Assembly (NCBI GenBank): GCA_046545575.1
Contig: JBKGZM010000004.1
Coordinates: 3,482-67,481 of the forward strand
DNA: 64,000 nucleotides
Direction of reading: 5' to 3'
DNA from: JAGXOF01 sp046545575
GTDB lineage: Bacteria > Chloroflexota > Dehalococcoidia > SZUA-161 > SpSt-899
Shown here: in pieces, positions 9,636 through 16,795 of the stretch
Layout of the letters: the number at the start of each line of letters is the position of its first letter
How positions within the stretch are numbered: position 1 is the stretch's first letter
Program-made: the position numbers and the translations under genes
Notes under the pieces: model-generated
Databases searched by the model: none
Told to the model about the DNA's origin: nothing
What the model saw: only the letters and a program-made list of their open reading frames with translations

Positions 9636-10475
9636 ATGTCTCTTTCGACACGCGCATCACCACAACGACATCCAATCATAGCTTTCTTTATTTTGGCTTT
9701 TGGAATCTCGTGGCTGTTTTGGGTTCCCATCGCTCTATCTTCGCAAGGTATTCTCCCTTTCGATATCCCCTTTTTCCTGTTCATACTCGCGGGATATGGG
9801 CCAAGTTTGGCAGGAGTCATAATGGCAGGGATCAAGGGAGGGAAGTCGGGTATCAGGGAATTGTTCAAACGGCTTTTAACGTGGCGTGTCGGCGTCCAAT
9901 GGTATGCTTTTGCGCTGTTTTCAACGGCTCTGGTAGCAGCCTGTGCAATGGGGCTGTATCCTCTCTTCAGTGGAGAAAGTATAGAGATAGATTTGCTCAA
10001 GCAGTTGGGTTCATTGGCAGGCATGCTCCCTATCATCATTTTTCTCGGCGGCCCGGTATCAGAAGAATTAGGCTGGCGGGGATTTGCATTGCCAAAGCTG
10101 CTTTCCAGGCACAGCGCCCTGGCCGCTAGTCTGATAGTTGGTGTGATGTGGGGATTATGGCACCTGCCAGCGTTCTGGATTGCGGGAGCAGGCCAGCACG
10201 ACCAGTCGGTCCTCTGGTTCATGATAGGGTCTCCCGCTGTGGCTATTCTATATACCTGGGTGTATAACCATACAAAGGGAAGTTTGTTAATTGCCATATT
10301 ATACCATACTGCGTTCGACAGCACATTGTATGTAGCTTTGCCAGCATTTTCTACGGCAGAAGAATTGAGACTCGCATTCGCGCTGACGGTTGGTCTATTA
10401 TGGGTGCTGGCGATTATCATCGTGGCGGTATACGGTCCGCAGCACTTATCGGGCAGAATGCAGAGCAGGACTTAA
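9636..10475 (+). CDS. CPBP-family intramembrane metalloprotease
   Basis: A polytopic membrane protein of 279 residues with about eight hydrophobic segments. The CPBP (Rce1/Abi) motifs are present: EELGWRGFALPKL carries the paired Glu and Arg, followed by GLWHLPAFW and HTAFDST with the metal-binding His residues. Relatives process prenylated proteins or bacteriocins; in bacteria they often provide self-immunity or sit near signalling genes. The ATG at 9636 is preceded by AAAGG; a longer frame reaching back into purB is not credible. It is the first gene of the island beyond purB. Confidence 0.88.
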   Translation: MSLSTRASPQRHPIIAFFILAFGISWLFWVPIALSSQGILPFDIPFFLFILAGYGPSLAGVIMAGIKGGKSGIRELFKRLLTWRVGVQWYAFALFSTALVAACAMGLYPLFSGESIEIDLLKQLGSLAGMLPIIIFLGGPVSEELGWRGFALPKLLSRHSALAASLIVGVMWGLWHLPAFWIAGAGQHDQSVLWFMIGSPAVAILYTWVYNHTKGSLLIAILYHTAFDSTLYVALPAFSTAEELRLAFALTVGLLWVLAIIIVAVYGPQHLSGRMQSRT

Positions 10476-10506
10476 CAAGATGAGCTTTTTTCGATGAAAG
10501 CTTATT

Positions 10507-10707
10507 TCAAGGTGTCCGCCGTAGGCGGCCATCATAGCTTGACACGGAATCTCGTGACCAGAAATCCTGAATCGGTACCTTCCCGGGAATGTCGCTGATG
10601 CTCACCTTCTTGAACCCGTGGGCCCGGAAGAGGTCAAGCGCCACCTGCCGGATGTGGTCCTTGTTACGTTCCTTCCTGCGCTCAAAACCATCCATACCTT
10701 TCCCCAA
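10507..10707 (-). pseudogene. TetR-family regulator, N-terminal remnant
   Basis: A 66-residue frame begins like a TetR repressor: RNKDHIRQVALDLFRAHG is the first two helices of the HTH domain, followed by FKKVSISDI. It then loses the pattern where the recognition helix should be (about residue 42) and stops in repeat-like sequence containing tccgccgtaggcggc. The ligand-binding domain is absent. I read it as a broken gene, possibly once the regulator of the adjacent CPBP gene. Confidence 0.7.
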
Positions 10708-10853
10708 ACTCTCTGAACTTTTTGTATATTTTTGATCATGTTTTATACAAAAAATCTTAATTTGTTAAGGGCTCGAAGTAACCTTAATCCATGGATTCTA
10801 CTGGTCGAGTTTTGGAAGTGCCATTGCTACGAAAATATGGGCTGGTTGGGTAG

Positions 10854-10871
10854 GGGAGACTTTAGTCTCCC
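10854..10871. repeat. Small palindrome gggagac-ttta-gtctccc
   Basis: A perfect 7-bp inverted repeat around TTTA. Its shape matches the palindrome inside the 42-bp repeat (gacaggt-cttt-a-gacctgtc), so it may be another member of the same type of small mobile palindrome. It lies in the 264-bp gap before the Panacea gene, in which I see no other gene. Confidence 0.5.
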
Positions 10872-10971
10872 TCCACCTATTGTTCTTCCTTTGAAGAAAC
10901 GGGGATTTTTGGTTACATACTTGACGTGTGTGGTAAAATGAAGATGGATAAGTAAAAGGAGGTAGGTCACT

Positions 10972-11583
10972 ATGCCCTCTACGTTCCCCTCTCTTTTTGA
11001 CCCTCAAAAAGCCACTCAAGCCTTGAACTTCCTGGCCCGGAAGGCCGGCGGCCGGATTAATAGAATGAAGGCACTAAAGCTATTATATTTTGCTGATCGC
11101 TACCATCTGCGGAAGTATGGTCGCCTGATTACCAAGGATGATTATTTTGCCATGTATCATGGGCCAGTTCCCTCTGGCACGAAGGATATCTCTGAATTTA
11201 GCAACGTCGTGAGCGAAAAGGATGAAAAATATGCCTCCCGATATATTGCCACCGTTGAGCGGTATGATATCAGATCAGTCGAATCCCCCGACCTGGAGGT
11301 CTTTTCCGATTCTGACATAGAGGCGCTGGACTTTACCTGGAATAACTTTGGGCACCTGGATCAATTTGCACTGGCAGATCTCACCCACAAATATCCTGAG
11401 TGGCAAAAGCACCAGCACTCCTTGCAGGATGAATCGACGAAGAGGGTCGACATGGTCATTGAGGATTTCCTTAATGATCCAGTTGATGATGTGAACCGAT
11501 GTTACGATTTAGATGCCGAGGAAAGGGAAGCCCTGAGGGAGGAACTCAAAGAGACTGCCGAAATTGAGAGACTTTTGGGATAG
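10972..11583 (+). CDS. Panacea-domain (SocA/DUF4065) antitoxin
   Basis: A 203-residue protein with the Panacea domain over its first half. The conserved core is MKALKLLYFADRYHLRKYG, then ITKDDYFAMYHGPVPSGT and the acidic region that follows. Panacea proteins are promiscuous antitoxins that pair with unrelated toxins (PanAT systems), and SocA relatives act as ClpXP adaptors. The next gene starts 5 bp downstream, the expected position for the toxin. The ribosome-binding site AAAGGAGG is strong. The C-terminal third is acidic and helical (AEEREALREELKETAEIE), and could be the toxin-binding part, but that is inference. Confidence 0.85.
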   Translation: MPSTFPSLFDPQKATQALNFLARKAGGRINRMKALKLLYFADRYHLRKYGRLITKDDYFAMYHGPVPSGTKDISEFSNVVSEKDEKYASRYIATVERYDIRSVESPDLEVFSDSDIEALDFTWNNFGHLDQFALADLTHKYPEWQKHQHSLQDESTKRVDMVIEDFLNDPVDDVNRCYDLDAEEREALREELKETAEIERLLG

Positions 11584-11588
11584 GAATA

Positions 11589-12029
11589 GTGGATTTTCCC
11601 CCGGAGATTGCAGTTCGTGCTGTCCTCAAGCGAGGCGCTGTCTTTTATTTTGAAGAGGAGACGCTATCCTCCAGTGAACCACATTACTTTATAGTGATCA
11701 ACACTGACCCCAAGACAGACGAAATTCTCCTGCTCGTGTGCTGTTCCTCAAGAACTAACAAGGTCAAACGCAGAAATTGCCCTGAGGAAACGCTGGTGGA
11801 AATCTCACCTGAAGAATATCCGGACTTCAGAACAGGGTCTATAGTGAATTGCAATAACGTCTGGGAGAAGAAAACCTCCGAGCTTGTAGGGAAATATTCT
11901 CAGGGGAAACTCAAGTTGAAAGACACAATGAGTGCAGAACTTGTTGATAAACTGCAGGCAGCTGTGATAGCAAGTTCGGTGGTTGAGCGGAGGATACAAG
12001 CGATGCTTAATCCCCCCTCAAACCCTTAG
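11589..12029 (+). CDS. Putative toxin partner of the Panacea antitoxin
   Basis: A 146-residue protein starting at GTG 11589, 5 bp after the antitoxin. I do not recognise the family firmly. The strand pattern YFIVINTDPKTDEILLLVCCSS and RTGSIVNCNNVW suggests a small beta-barrel, reminiscent of PemK/MazF-type RNases, but no catalytic signature can be confirmed. Its role is assigned by position: Panacea antitoxins are typically followed by, or fused to, varied toxins. The 3' end runs into the purB remnant. Confidence 0.6.
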   Translation: MDFPPEIAVRAVLKRGAVFYFEEETLSSSEPHYFIVINTDPKTDEILLLVCCSSRTNKVKRRNCPEETLVEISPEEYPDFRTGSIVNCNNVWEKKTSELVGKYSQGKLKLKDTMSAELVDKLQAAVIASSVVERRIQAMLNPPSNP

Positions 12030-12094
12030 CAGATCCTCCACCAACCTGCGTCTGGTCAAACGCTGATGGTATCTGGTCTTATTCGAGTTTGGCT

Positions 12095-12292
12095 TAACAG
12101 GCTGGCCAGCATACATCGAAAGGCCGTGAAAGCCTGGAACGGCGAAGGCAATTTCTCGGACTTGCTGCTGGCCGCCCGCGAGGTCACGCTTTCCGGCGGT
12201 GAATTGCATTCAATTGCCACTGGCACCCAAGAAACGGCAGTGCAATCTTCGAGCGGGTGGGACTGGAGTGAGCAGGCTACCACAATGTCATT
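12095..12292 (+). pseudogene. Diverged duplicate of the purB 3' end
   Basis: The translated stretch KAVKAWNGEGNF followed by LLLAAREVTLSGGELHSI parallels PurB KAMKAWQGEGNF and LLLADPEVTLSDDELRSI. After a short unrelated replacement, the DNA again matches the purB terminus (atcttcgagcgggtgggactggagtgagcaggc would be its stop region). The copy has no start and is clearly different from the resident purB, so it came from another lineage or is old. It marks a former junction of an element inserted at the 3' end of purB. Confidence 0.8.
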
Positions 12293-12425
12293 CTGGACAG
12301 CGGTGAACTGTATGGGGTAGGGATGGCCGACGTCGGCCATCCCTACCCGAACACTTTGCTATTTATACTTCAGTGCTTACTCCCTCACTCGTCATTCCGC
12401 CCCGCCTTTGGCGGATAAACTCCAA

Positions 12426-12467
12426 CCGGAATCCAGATGTAGGGACAGGTCTTTAGACCTGTCCGAA
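12426..12467 (+). repeat. 42-bp perfect direct repeat, right copy
   Basis: Identical over 42 bases to 9582-9623. The last codons of the minus-strand hicB gene lie inside it (stop at 12453-12455), so the repeat has replaced or supplied the C-terminal end of that protein. Just upstream, 12402-12415 is a copy of the small ccgcc-nnn-ggcgg palindrome found throughout the window. Confidence 0.9.
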
Positions 12468-12671
12468 GAAAGCGGTGTTTAATACCGGAATTTCTTTGCC
12501 CTGATAATCCTCAGGGACATCCTCCATGACTATTATTTTGTAGGCATCCCGCAAATTCTCCTCTAGTTCCTCCACTGTTTCGCCCTGGGTCATAATTTCG
12601 GGATACTCAATAAGTTTGCCCAGCCAGAAGGTGTCACCTCTCCAATATACCATCGTAAGGCTCTTATCCAT
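12453..12671 (-). CDS. hicB: HicB-family antitoxin (orphan)
   Basis: A 72-residue protein with the partial RNase H-like HicB fold: the segment LIEYPEIMTQGETVEELEENLRDAY is the family signature spanning the pseudo-active site and first helix. HicB normally neutralises the HicA mRNA interferase. No HicA gene (about 60-80 residues, double-stranded-RNA-binding fold) is visible on either side, and no DNA-binding tail is present. The ribosome-binding site GGGAGGGG precedes ATG 12671. The final residues are encoded by the 42-bp repeat, so the protein may be slightly altered or the locus decayed. Confidence 0.8.
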   Translation of the reverse strand: MDKSLTMVYWRGDTFWLGKLIEYPEIMTQGETVEELEENLRDAYKIIVMEDVPEDYQGKEIPVLNTAFFGQV

Positions 12672-12787
12672 GTTTCCCCTCCCTGAATACCGTAGCTAAG
12701 TGCATATCAATCTTCGTCACAGTATTCTATTATATATCGTTGTACTGAGTGCTTACAAAATACCCCACAAGGTTAACAGATGTCAAT

Positions 12788-12826
12788 ATCTCTCGGCGAA
12801 TTTGCTGCGCCGATATTCGATTACAA
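12788..12826 (+). pseudogene. Second, short remnant of the purB 3' end
   Basis: Thirty-nine bases match purB 9461-9499 (ctctc, gctgcg, cgatattcgatta) with scattered substitutions and one missing base. The remnant lies 38 bp upstream of the drt3a promoter, so the reverse transcriptase locus also begins at a purB end. The surrounding 12672-12863 contains nothing else I recognise. Confidence 0.65.
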
Positions 12827-12863
12827 CTGCCCAAGTTAGATTTCGGGACTTCCGATGATGGAT

Positions 12864-12892
12864 TTGACAAGCTGCCAAGATGGCGGTAGAAT
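12864..12892 (+). promoter_or_regulatory. Sigma70-type promoter of the DRT3 operon
   Basis: TTGACA at 12864-12869, a 17-bp spacer and TAGAAT at 12887-12892, an almost perfect housekeeping promoter. The transcript would start near 12899 and leave a leader of about 45 nt before the preferred start at 12945. No operator-like repeat overlaps it, which suggests constitutive expression. Confidence 0.75.
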
Positions 12893-12944
12893 TTACAAAA
12901 ATACAAACGTAATTCAATAACTCATGTTAGGCCTAGGATCTGGG

Positions 12945-14276
12945 ATGTTAGATCAATCTTTTTCTGCTGCCAGTTTCAGGAGAATTCTGGATCAAGAGAA
13001 TAGAAAGGGCGTTTATTTGGAAGGACGGTATTTCCCAAATACTGTTGCGGTAACGGAGCAAATAAAGCAGTGTAACGCAGACATCAAAGAGAAGAAAAAG
13101 TCCAGCAGTGTCCCCCAAGATGAAATAGATACGCTGAAAGAAAAACTGGATAATCTGAAGCAAACCAAAGAAGATTTGCTTATGAAAGAACTCCAGAACT
13201 TAAGTGATAGGGTTGTAGACCGAAGTTTCGAAATTAAACTAAAGAGAACAGATATTCCCAATAGCAAACCAATTTATACCCCTCAAGATACCCCCGAGCA
13301 CTATTTTTCCATGAAACAGCTGCAACGCAATGTTGCTAATTTATTCGGAGTAAAGCAGGCAAATAGGTCTTCCATTGTGGCTCAAGTTAAGGCACTACTT
13401 AATGACAGGTTCCCCAAATACGTTGTGAGAATGGACATTAAAGATTTCTACGAGAGTATTCCTCATCAATCTTTACTTGAGAGAATTAATGGCGACAACC
13501 TGCTGACTCCGTTTTCCAGAAAACTTTTACGACAAATCTTGAATGAGTATAAAGCAAAATCAGGGAGCGTTACAGGAATTCCTAGGGGGATTGGTGTTAG
13601 TGCATATTTGGCTGAGTTATATATGAGGGATGTCGACAAAGATATCAAAGCATTGCCTGGAGTTACGTATTATGCACGGTATGTCGACGATATAGTGATA
13701 ATATTCACTCCGACGGCTACCCTCTATAATGTAGATTTAATAGACGAACTAAAGTCGATTGTGGGGAAGAAGTATAAATTGGCACTAAATAGTGACAAAA
13801 CACACGTCTTCGATCTGAGAAACGGGGACTCGTCTCACGAGTTTGACTATCTGGGATATAAGATTCATTTCGGGAATGGTGAGATCAAGACTAAACTCAC
13901 AAAGAGAAAGACTGCTAAATACAAAAAACGCATTAGCTCTGCGTTTGATGAATATGTAAGACTTTCGAGATTCGATGAGAAAAAAGCTCGCAAGCTATTG
14001 GTAAAAAGGGTGAGATACTTGACCGGGAACACTAGTCTTTTAAATAACAAAAACAATATCCTCGTTGGTATTTATTACTCCAATAGTGAGCTGACCGACA
14101 ATACAGACTTAATTGGAGTAGATAGATATTTAGATAATGAGATCAACAAAAAAGTTAGTCTTCAACAAGTAAAGCAGCGCTTAAGAAAATATAGTTTTAA
14201 TGAAGGTTTTGAAACCAAAAAATTTTCCCCTTTCACAGCACAAGATTTAAAGAGCATAGTAAAAGTATGGAAATAG
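12945..14276 (+). CDS. drt3a: Antiviral reverse transcriptase Drt3a (UG3 type)
   Basis: A 443-residue reverse transcriptase of the 'unknown group' class. The N-terminus MLDQSFSAASFRR leads into ENRKG, then a Lys/Glu-rich coiled coil (about residues 35-85). RT motifs follow: motif A RMDIKDFYESI with catalytic Asp about 164, motif B GIPRGIGVSAYLAELY, motif C ARYVDDIVIIF with YVDD at about 246-249, and the later FDYLGYKIHF. A helical thumb and tail end the protein. There is no maturase, endonuclease or integrase domain. I prefer ATG 12945, which has AGGA before it; ATG 12924 would add seven residues and has no ribosome-binding site. Pairing with a longer RT directly downstream is the organisation of DRT type 3 anti-phage systems. 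AT-rich codon use sets it apart from neighbouring genes. Confidence 0.87.
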   Translation: MLDQSFSAASFRRILDQENRKGVYLEGRYFPNTVAVTEQIKQCNADIKEKKKSSSVPQDEIDTLKEKLDNLKQTKEDLLMKELQNLSDRVVDRSFEIKLKRTDIPNSKPIYTPQDTPEHYFSMKQLQRNVANLFGVKQANRSSIVAQVKALLNDRFPKYVVRMDIKDFYESIPHQSLLERINGDNLLTPFSRKLLRQILNEYKAKSGSVTGIPRGIGVSAYLAELYMRDVDKDIKALPGVTYYARYVDDIVIIFTPTATLYNVDLIDELKSIVGKKYKLALNSDKTHVFDLRNGDSSHEFDYLGYKIHFGNGEIKTKLTKRKTAKYKKRISSAFDEYVRLSRFDEKKARKLLVKRVRYLTGNTSLLNNKNNILVGIYYSNSELTDNTDLIGVDRYLDNEINKKVSLQQVKQRLRKYSFNEGFETKKFSPFTAQDLKSIVKVWK

Positions 14277-14286
14277 GATTATCGAA

Positions 14287-16323
14287 GTGAAACGAAGAAA
14301 AACAACAATTACTAATAAAAAAGAGCGAGTGATTCTTTCTGATGTATTACCTTATGAAATCCCCGCCATCTTTTCGAATCGGCATCTCTATGATTTTCTT
14401 GTAGAGAACAAAATTAAAATAAACGGCGATGCAATCACATGGGGGGAAAATACTCCTTTTCTTCCGGACATAGTGAAGCTAATCTTTGGACTTCAGGAAA
14501 GGGCCCCAGTTTCAGGCAGTCAAATCAAAATAGGGGCCAAAGATATGAAGGCTATACCTTTTACATACAAAGTATCTCACAAGGAAGATGATTTTAGAGA
14601 ATTAACCATAATCCATCCTAAGAATCAACTCGCGATGATAGAGTTCTATGAAAAATATGAGGCTTTGATCCTGTATTACTGTGATGTCAGTCCTTTCTCT
14701 ATTAGGAAGCCACACAAAGTAGCAAAGTTCACATATCGCAAAGACAAGACGCATTTTGAGAATCTAGCTCATGACCACGAACATAAGGCGGTCGAAGAAT
14801 TTGATAAGGAGTATGAAAACCTTAAGACATATTTCGTCTACAAAAGTTTTAGTAACGTCTATAACTTCTATGAGTCCTATAAATACCACAGATGTGAAAA
14901 GAGATACAATCGACTCTTCAAGTTTGATATTTCAAAATGCTTCGACAGTATTTATACACATTCTGTTACTTGGTCGTTATTAAATAAAATCATCGTAAAA
15001 GATAACATCGAAGCCTCAAAAGGCACTTTTGGCGGCAAGTTCGACAATCTTATGCAGAATTTAAACTACGGAGAAACAAATGGGATAGTCATTGGCCCCG
15101 AGTTTTCGAGGATATTTGCTGAAATGATCCTTCAGCAAATAGATTATTCAGTATTGTGCACTTTAGAAGAGAAGGGGATACTTCACAAGACAGATTACGA
15201 GATATTCCGCTATGTGGATGACTTCTTCGTTTTTTATAATGAAGAAAAAACAAAAGAGGCTATTCTTGAAGCGTATCGATTACAACTAAAAGAGTACAAG
15301 ATGTATATAAACGACTTGAAGTCTTTCTTGCTTGACAAACCAATAATTACAGGGCTAACCAGAGCAAAACAGCAAATATCCGATCTCATCAATGATAAAC
15401 TCTCGTTTAGGCCATTAAGTAAGAACAAAACCACGGATGAGGCGGAAGAAGAGCAATATTCCTTTTATGTTAGTTCTAATAAGCTAATTACTAAGTTCAA
15501 GGCAATCATCAAAGAGACAGAAGTGATCTATAAGGACATTCTGAACTACACCTTGGCGTGTGTTGATCGAAAAGTTCTCAAACTCATTAACTCGTATAAC
15601 AAACTCAGTGCTGAAGACAGAAAAGAGCAAGAACCCAAAATCACAAAGGCAGTCATAGAAATACTTGATTTTACTTTCTTTCTGTACTCAGTCTCTCCAA
15701 GGGTCAATACTACTATCAAACTTTGTATGATTATAAGCAAGCTTACTAAGTTTTCAAGGATCAAGGGAAACTTCAATTACGACAATAAGCATCTGATACT
15801 CAAAAAGATATACGACGATATTTTCTTGGTCTTAAGAAAGAACAAAAGCTCTGAGCATATTCAGGTCGAGACACTCTACTTGCTTATAGCATTGAAGGAC
15901 CTCGGAAGGGAGTATCGGCTCGATGAGGGTTCCCTAAGTAAATACTTCGATATAGATCTCGAAGAGAAAAGGTGCAAGAACCTTAACTACTTCTCAATTA
16001 TCGTTCTGCTATTCTACATTGAGAACAAGACGAGGTATACCAAAACTCGGAATATTTTAAAGTCCTATATAATGAGCAAGTTTAAAGAAGCCAGCGAATA
16101 TAATAGGCACAAGGCCGGCGAACTGACACTTCTACTTTTTGATTTGTTGGCGTGTCCATTCATTGATGAGCTTTTTAAGAGATCTCTTTTGCTCCTTTAT
16201 GGGATCAAGGATCCGTCAACACAAACTGGGATAATCCAGCATAGAAAATTCTGGTTCACGAAGTGGACAGATTTCGATTTTGGCAAAGAACTTGACGCCA
16301 AGAAGAGCCAGGAAGTATACTAA
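14287..16323 (+). CDS. drt3b: Antiviral reverse transcriptase Drt3b (UG8 type)
   Basis: A 678-residue protein starting at GTG 14287, 10 bp after drt3a. Motif A is LFKFDISKCFDSIY (Asp about 214), motif B TNGIVIGPEFSRIFAE (264-279), motif C FRYVDDFFVFYN with YVDD 309-312, so the polymerase site looks intact. About 365 residues of mostly helical sequence follow, with no recognisable nuclease or nucleotidyltransferase domain. Size, order and partner fit UG8 of DRT type 3. In this family Drt3a and Drt3b work together with a structured RNA. As I recall recent work, Drt3a copies an ACACAC RNA template and Drt3b makes the complementary strand without a nucleic-acid template; I could not check this here. 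The last codons overlap the ncRNA promoter. Confidence 0.86.
   Translation: MKRRKTTITNKKERVILSDVLPYEIPAIFSNRHLYDFLVENKIKINGDAITWGENTPFLPDIVKLIFGLQERAPVSGSQIKIGAKDMKAIPFTYKVSHKEDDFRELTIIHPKNQLAMIEFYEKYEALILYYCDVSPFSIRKPHKVAKFTYRKDKTHFENLAHDHEHKAVEEFDKEYENLKTYFVYKSFSNVYNFYESYKYHRCEKRYNRLFKFDISKCFDSIYTHSVTWSLLNKIIVKDNIEASKGTFGGKFDNLMQNLNYGETNGIVIGPEFSRIFAEMILQQIDYSVLCTLEEKGILHKTDYEIFRYVDDFFVFYNEEKTKEAILEAYRLQLKEYKMYINDLKSFLLDKPIITGLTRAKQQISDLINDKLSFRPLSKNKTTDEAEEEQYSFYVSSNKLITKFKAIIKETEVIYKDILNYTLACVDRKVLKLINSYNKLSAEDRKEQEPKITKAVIEILDFTFFLYSVSPRVNTTIKLCMIISKLTKFSRIKGNFNYDNKHLILKKIYDDIFLVLRKNKSSEHIQVETLYLLIALKDLGREYRLDEGSLSKYFDIDLEEKRCKNLNYFSIIVLLFYIENKTRYTKTRNILKSYIMSKFKEASEYNRHKAGELTLLLFDLLACPFIDELFKRSLLLLYGIKDPSTQTGIIQHRKFWFTKWTDFDFGKELDAKKSQEVY
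16292..16321 (+). promoter_or_regulatory. Promoter of the DRT3 ncRNA, inside the end of drt3b
   Basis: TTGACG at 16292-16297, an 18-bp spacer and TATACT at 16316-16321. The -10 element overlaps the drt3b stop codon. Initiation would fall near 16328, one base before the first stem of the predicted RNA. Confidence 0.6.
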
Positions 16324-16327
16324 CACC

Positions 16328-16444
16328 AGAATGCTCCGTCCAAATTAATAGCCATAGCAATATGGCTCACACACAAGCATTCGCTTTGGTTTCAGATACA
16401 ATGAGATCAAGGCAATTAAAGCGGCAGGGACGGGCCGCTTTTTT
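16328..16444 (+). ncRNA. Putative DRT3 non-coding RNA with CACACACA template
   Basis: No credible gene lies here, but the strand folds in an orderly way. Stem P1 pairs 16329-16335 with 16376-16382 (gaatgct/agcattc, perfect). Inside it, P2 pairs 16351-16356 with 16361-16366 (gccata/tatggc) and is capped by a GCAA tetraloop. Between P2 and the closing strand of P1 lies unpaired TCACACACA (16367-16375). P3 pairs 16383-16388 with 16408-16413 (one G-U), and P4 is the terminator. The two-fold repeat tract held between helices is what a template for alternating GT synthesis should look like. Position directly after drt3b and a dedicated promoter support it. Exact ends are inferred. Confidence 0.75.
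16418..16444 (+). terminator. Intrinsic terminator of the DRT3 ncRNA
   Basis: Perfect 8-bp stem aaagcggc (16418-16425) and gccgcttt (16434-16441) with an 8-nt loop, followed by a T-run to 16444. It closes both the operon and the ncRNA. Confidence 0.88.
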
Positions 16445-16505
16445 ATTAACTTACCCCCGAATAATTTTCCCAGTGACTGACCTTCACCCAAAATCCCCAA
16501 AAATA

Positions 16506-16534
16506 TTGTATTGTATCCTAAAGTGTGCTAACAT
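16506..16534 (+). promoter_or_regulatory. Possible promoter for the HTH-speD genes
   Basis: TTGTAT at 16506-16511, 17-bp spacer, TAACAT at 16529-16534. Both boxes are weak matches; the position, just after the ncRNA terminator and 45 bp before the HTH gene, is the main support. Confidence 0.35.
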
Positions 16535-16578
16535 ATCCTCGCTGAAATTTCGCGCGAAAGGGGGTGATGTCCTAACTT

Positions 16579-16770
16579 ATGGACCCTGATTATTTGCTAT
16601 CAACAGAAGAAGTAGGCGAAATCCTGAAGGTCAGTAAAGTGACCATCCAGCGGTGGTGCCACGAAGGCAAGATACCGGCGGCGAAGATCGGAAAATCATA
16701 TCGTATAAACAAGGACGACCTTGACAGATGGTTCAAGGGAAAGCTCCTGGAGAATGCGGGCTTTAGTTAG
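16579..16770 (+). CDS. Excisionase/MerR-type helix-turn-helix protein
   Basis: A 63-residue single-domain DNA-binding protein of the 'excisionase family' (HTH_17). The pattern LSTEEVGEILKVSKVTIQRW, GKIPAAKIGKSYRI, then DLDRWF is the winged helix typical of these proteins. Such genes act as excisionases of integrative elements or as small regulators. It lies between the island and the polyamine genes: a leftover of an element that used the purB end, or a regulator of speD 25 bp downstream. A G-rich stretch (gggggtgat) sits rather far upstream of the ATG, so the start is not certain. Confidence 0.8.
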   Translation: MDPDYLLSTEEVGEILKVSKVTIQRWCHEGKIPAAKIGKSYRINKDDLDRWFKGKLLENAGFS

Positions 16771-16795
16771 CAATTAAGAAAAGGAGGTGGGACCA

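Noticed and set aside
12945..16323. Retron, group II intron or CRISPR-associated reverse transcriptase
   Set aside because: There is no msr/msd-like inverted repeat upstream, no intron domain V or maturase/endonuclease domain, no cas gene or array, and no variable repeat of a diversity-generating element. Two consecutive RTs with this size and order fit DRT3 better.
16362..16589. Open frame of 75 codons across the ncRNA and its terminator
   Set aside because: It crosses a strong intrinsic terminator, has no ribosome-binding site and no protein-like pattern. The stems and terminator explain the sequence better.
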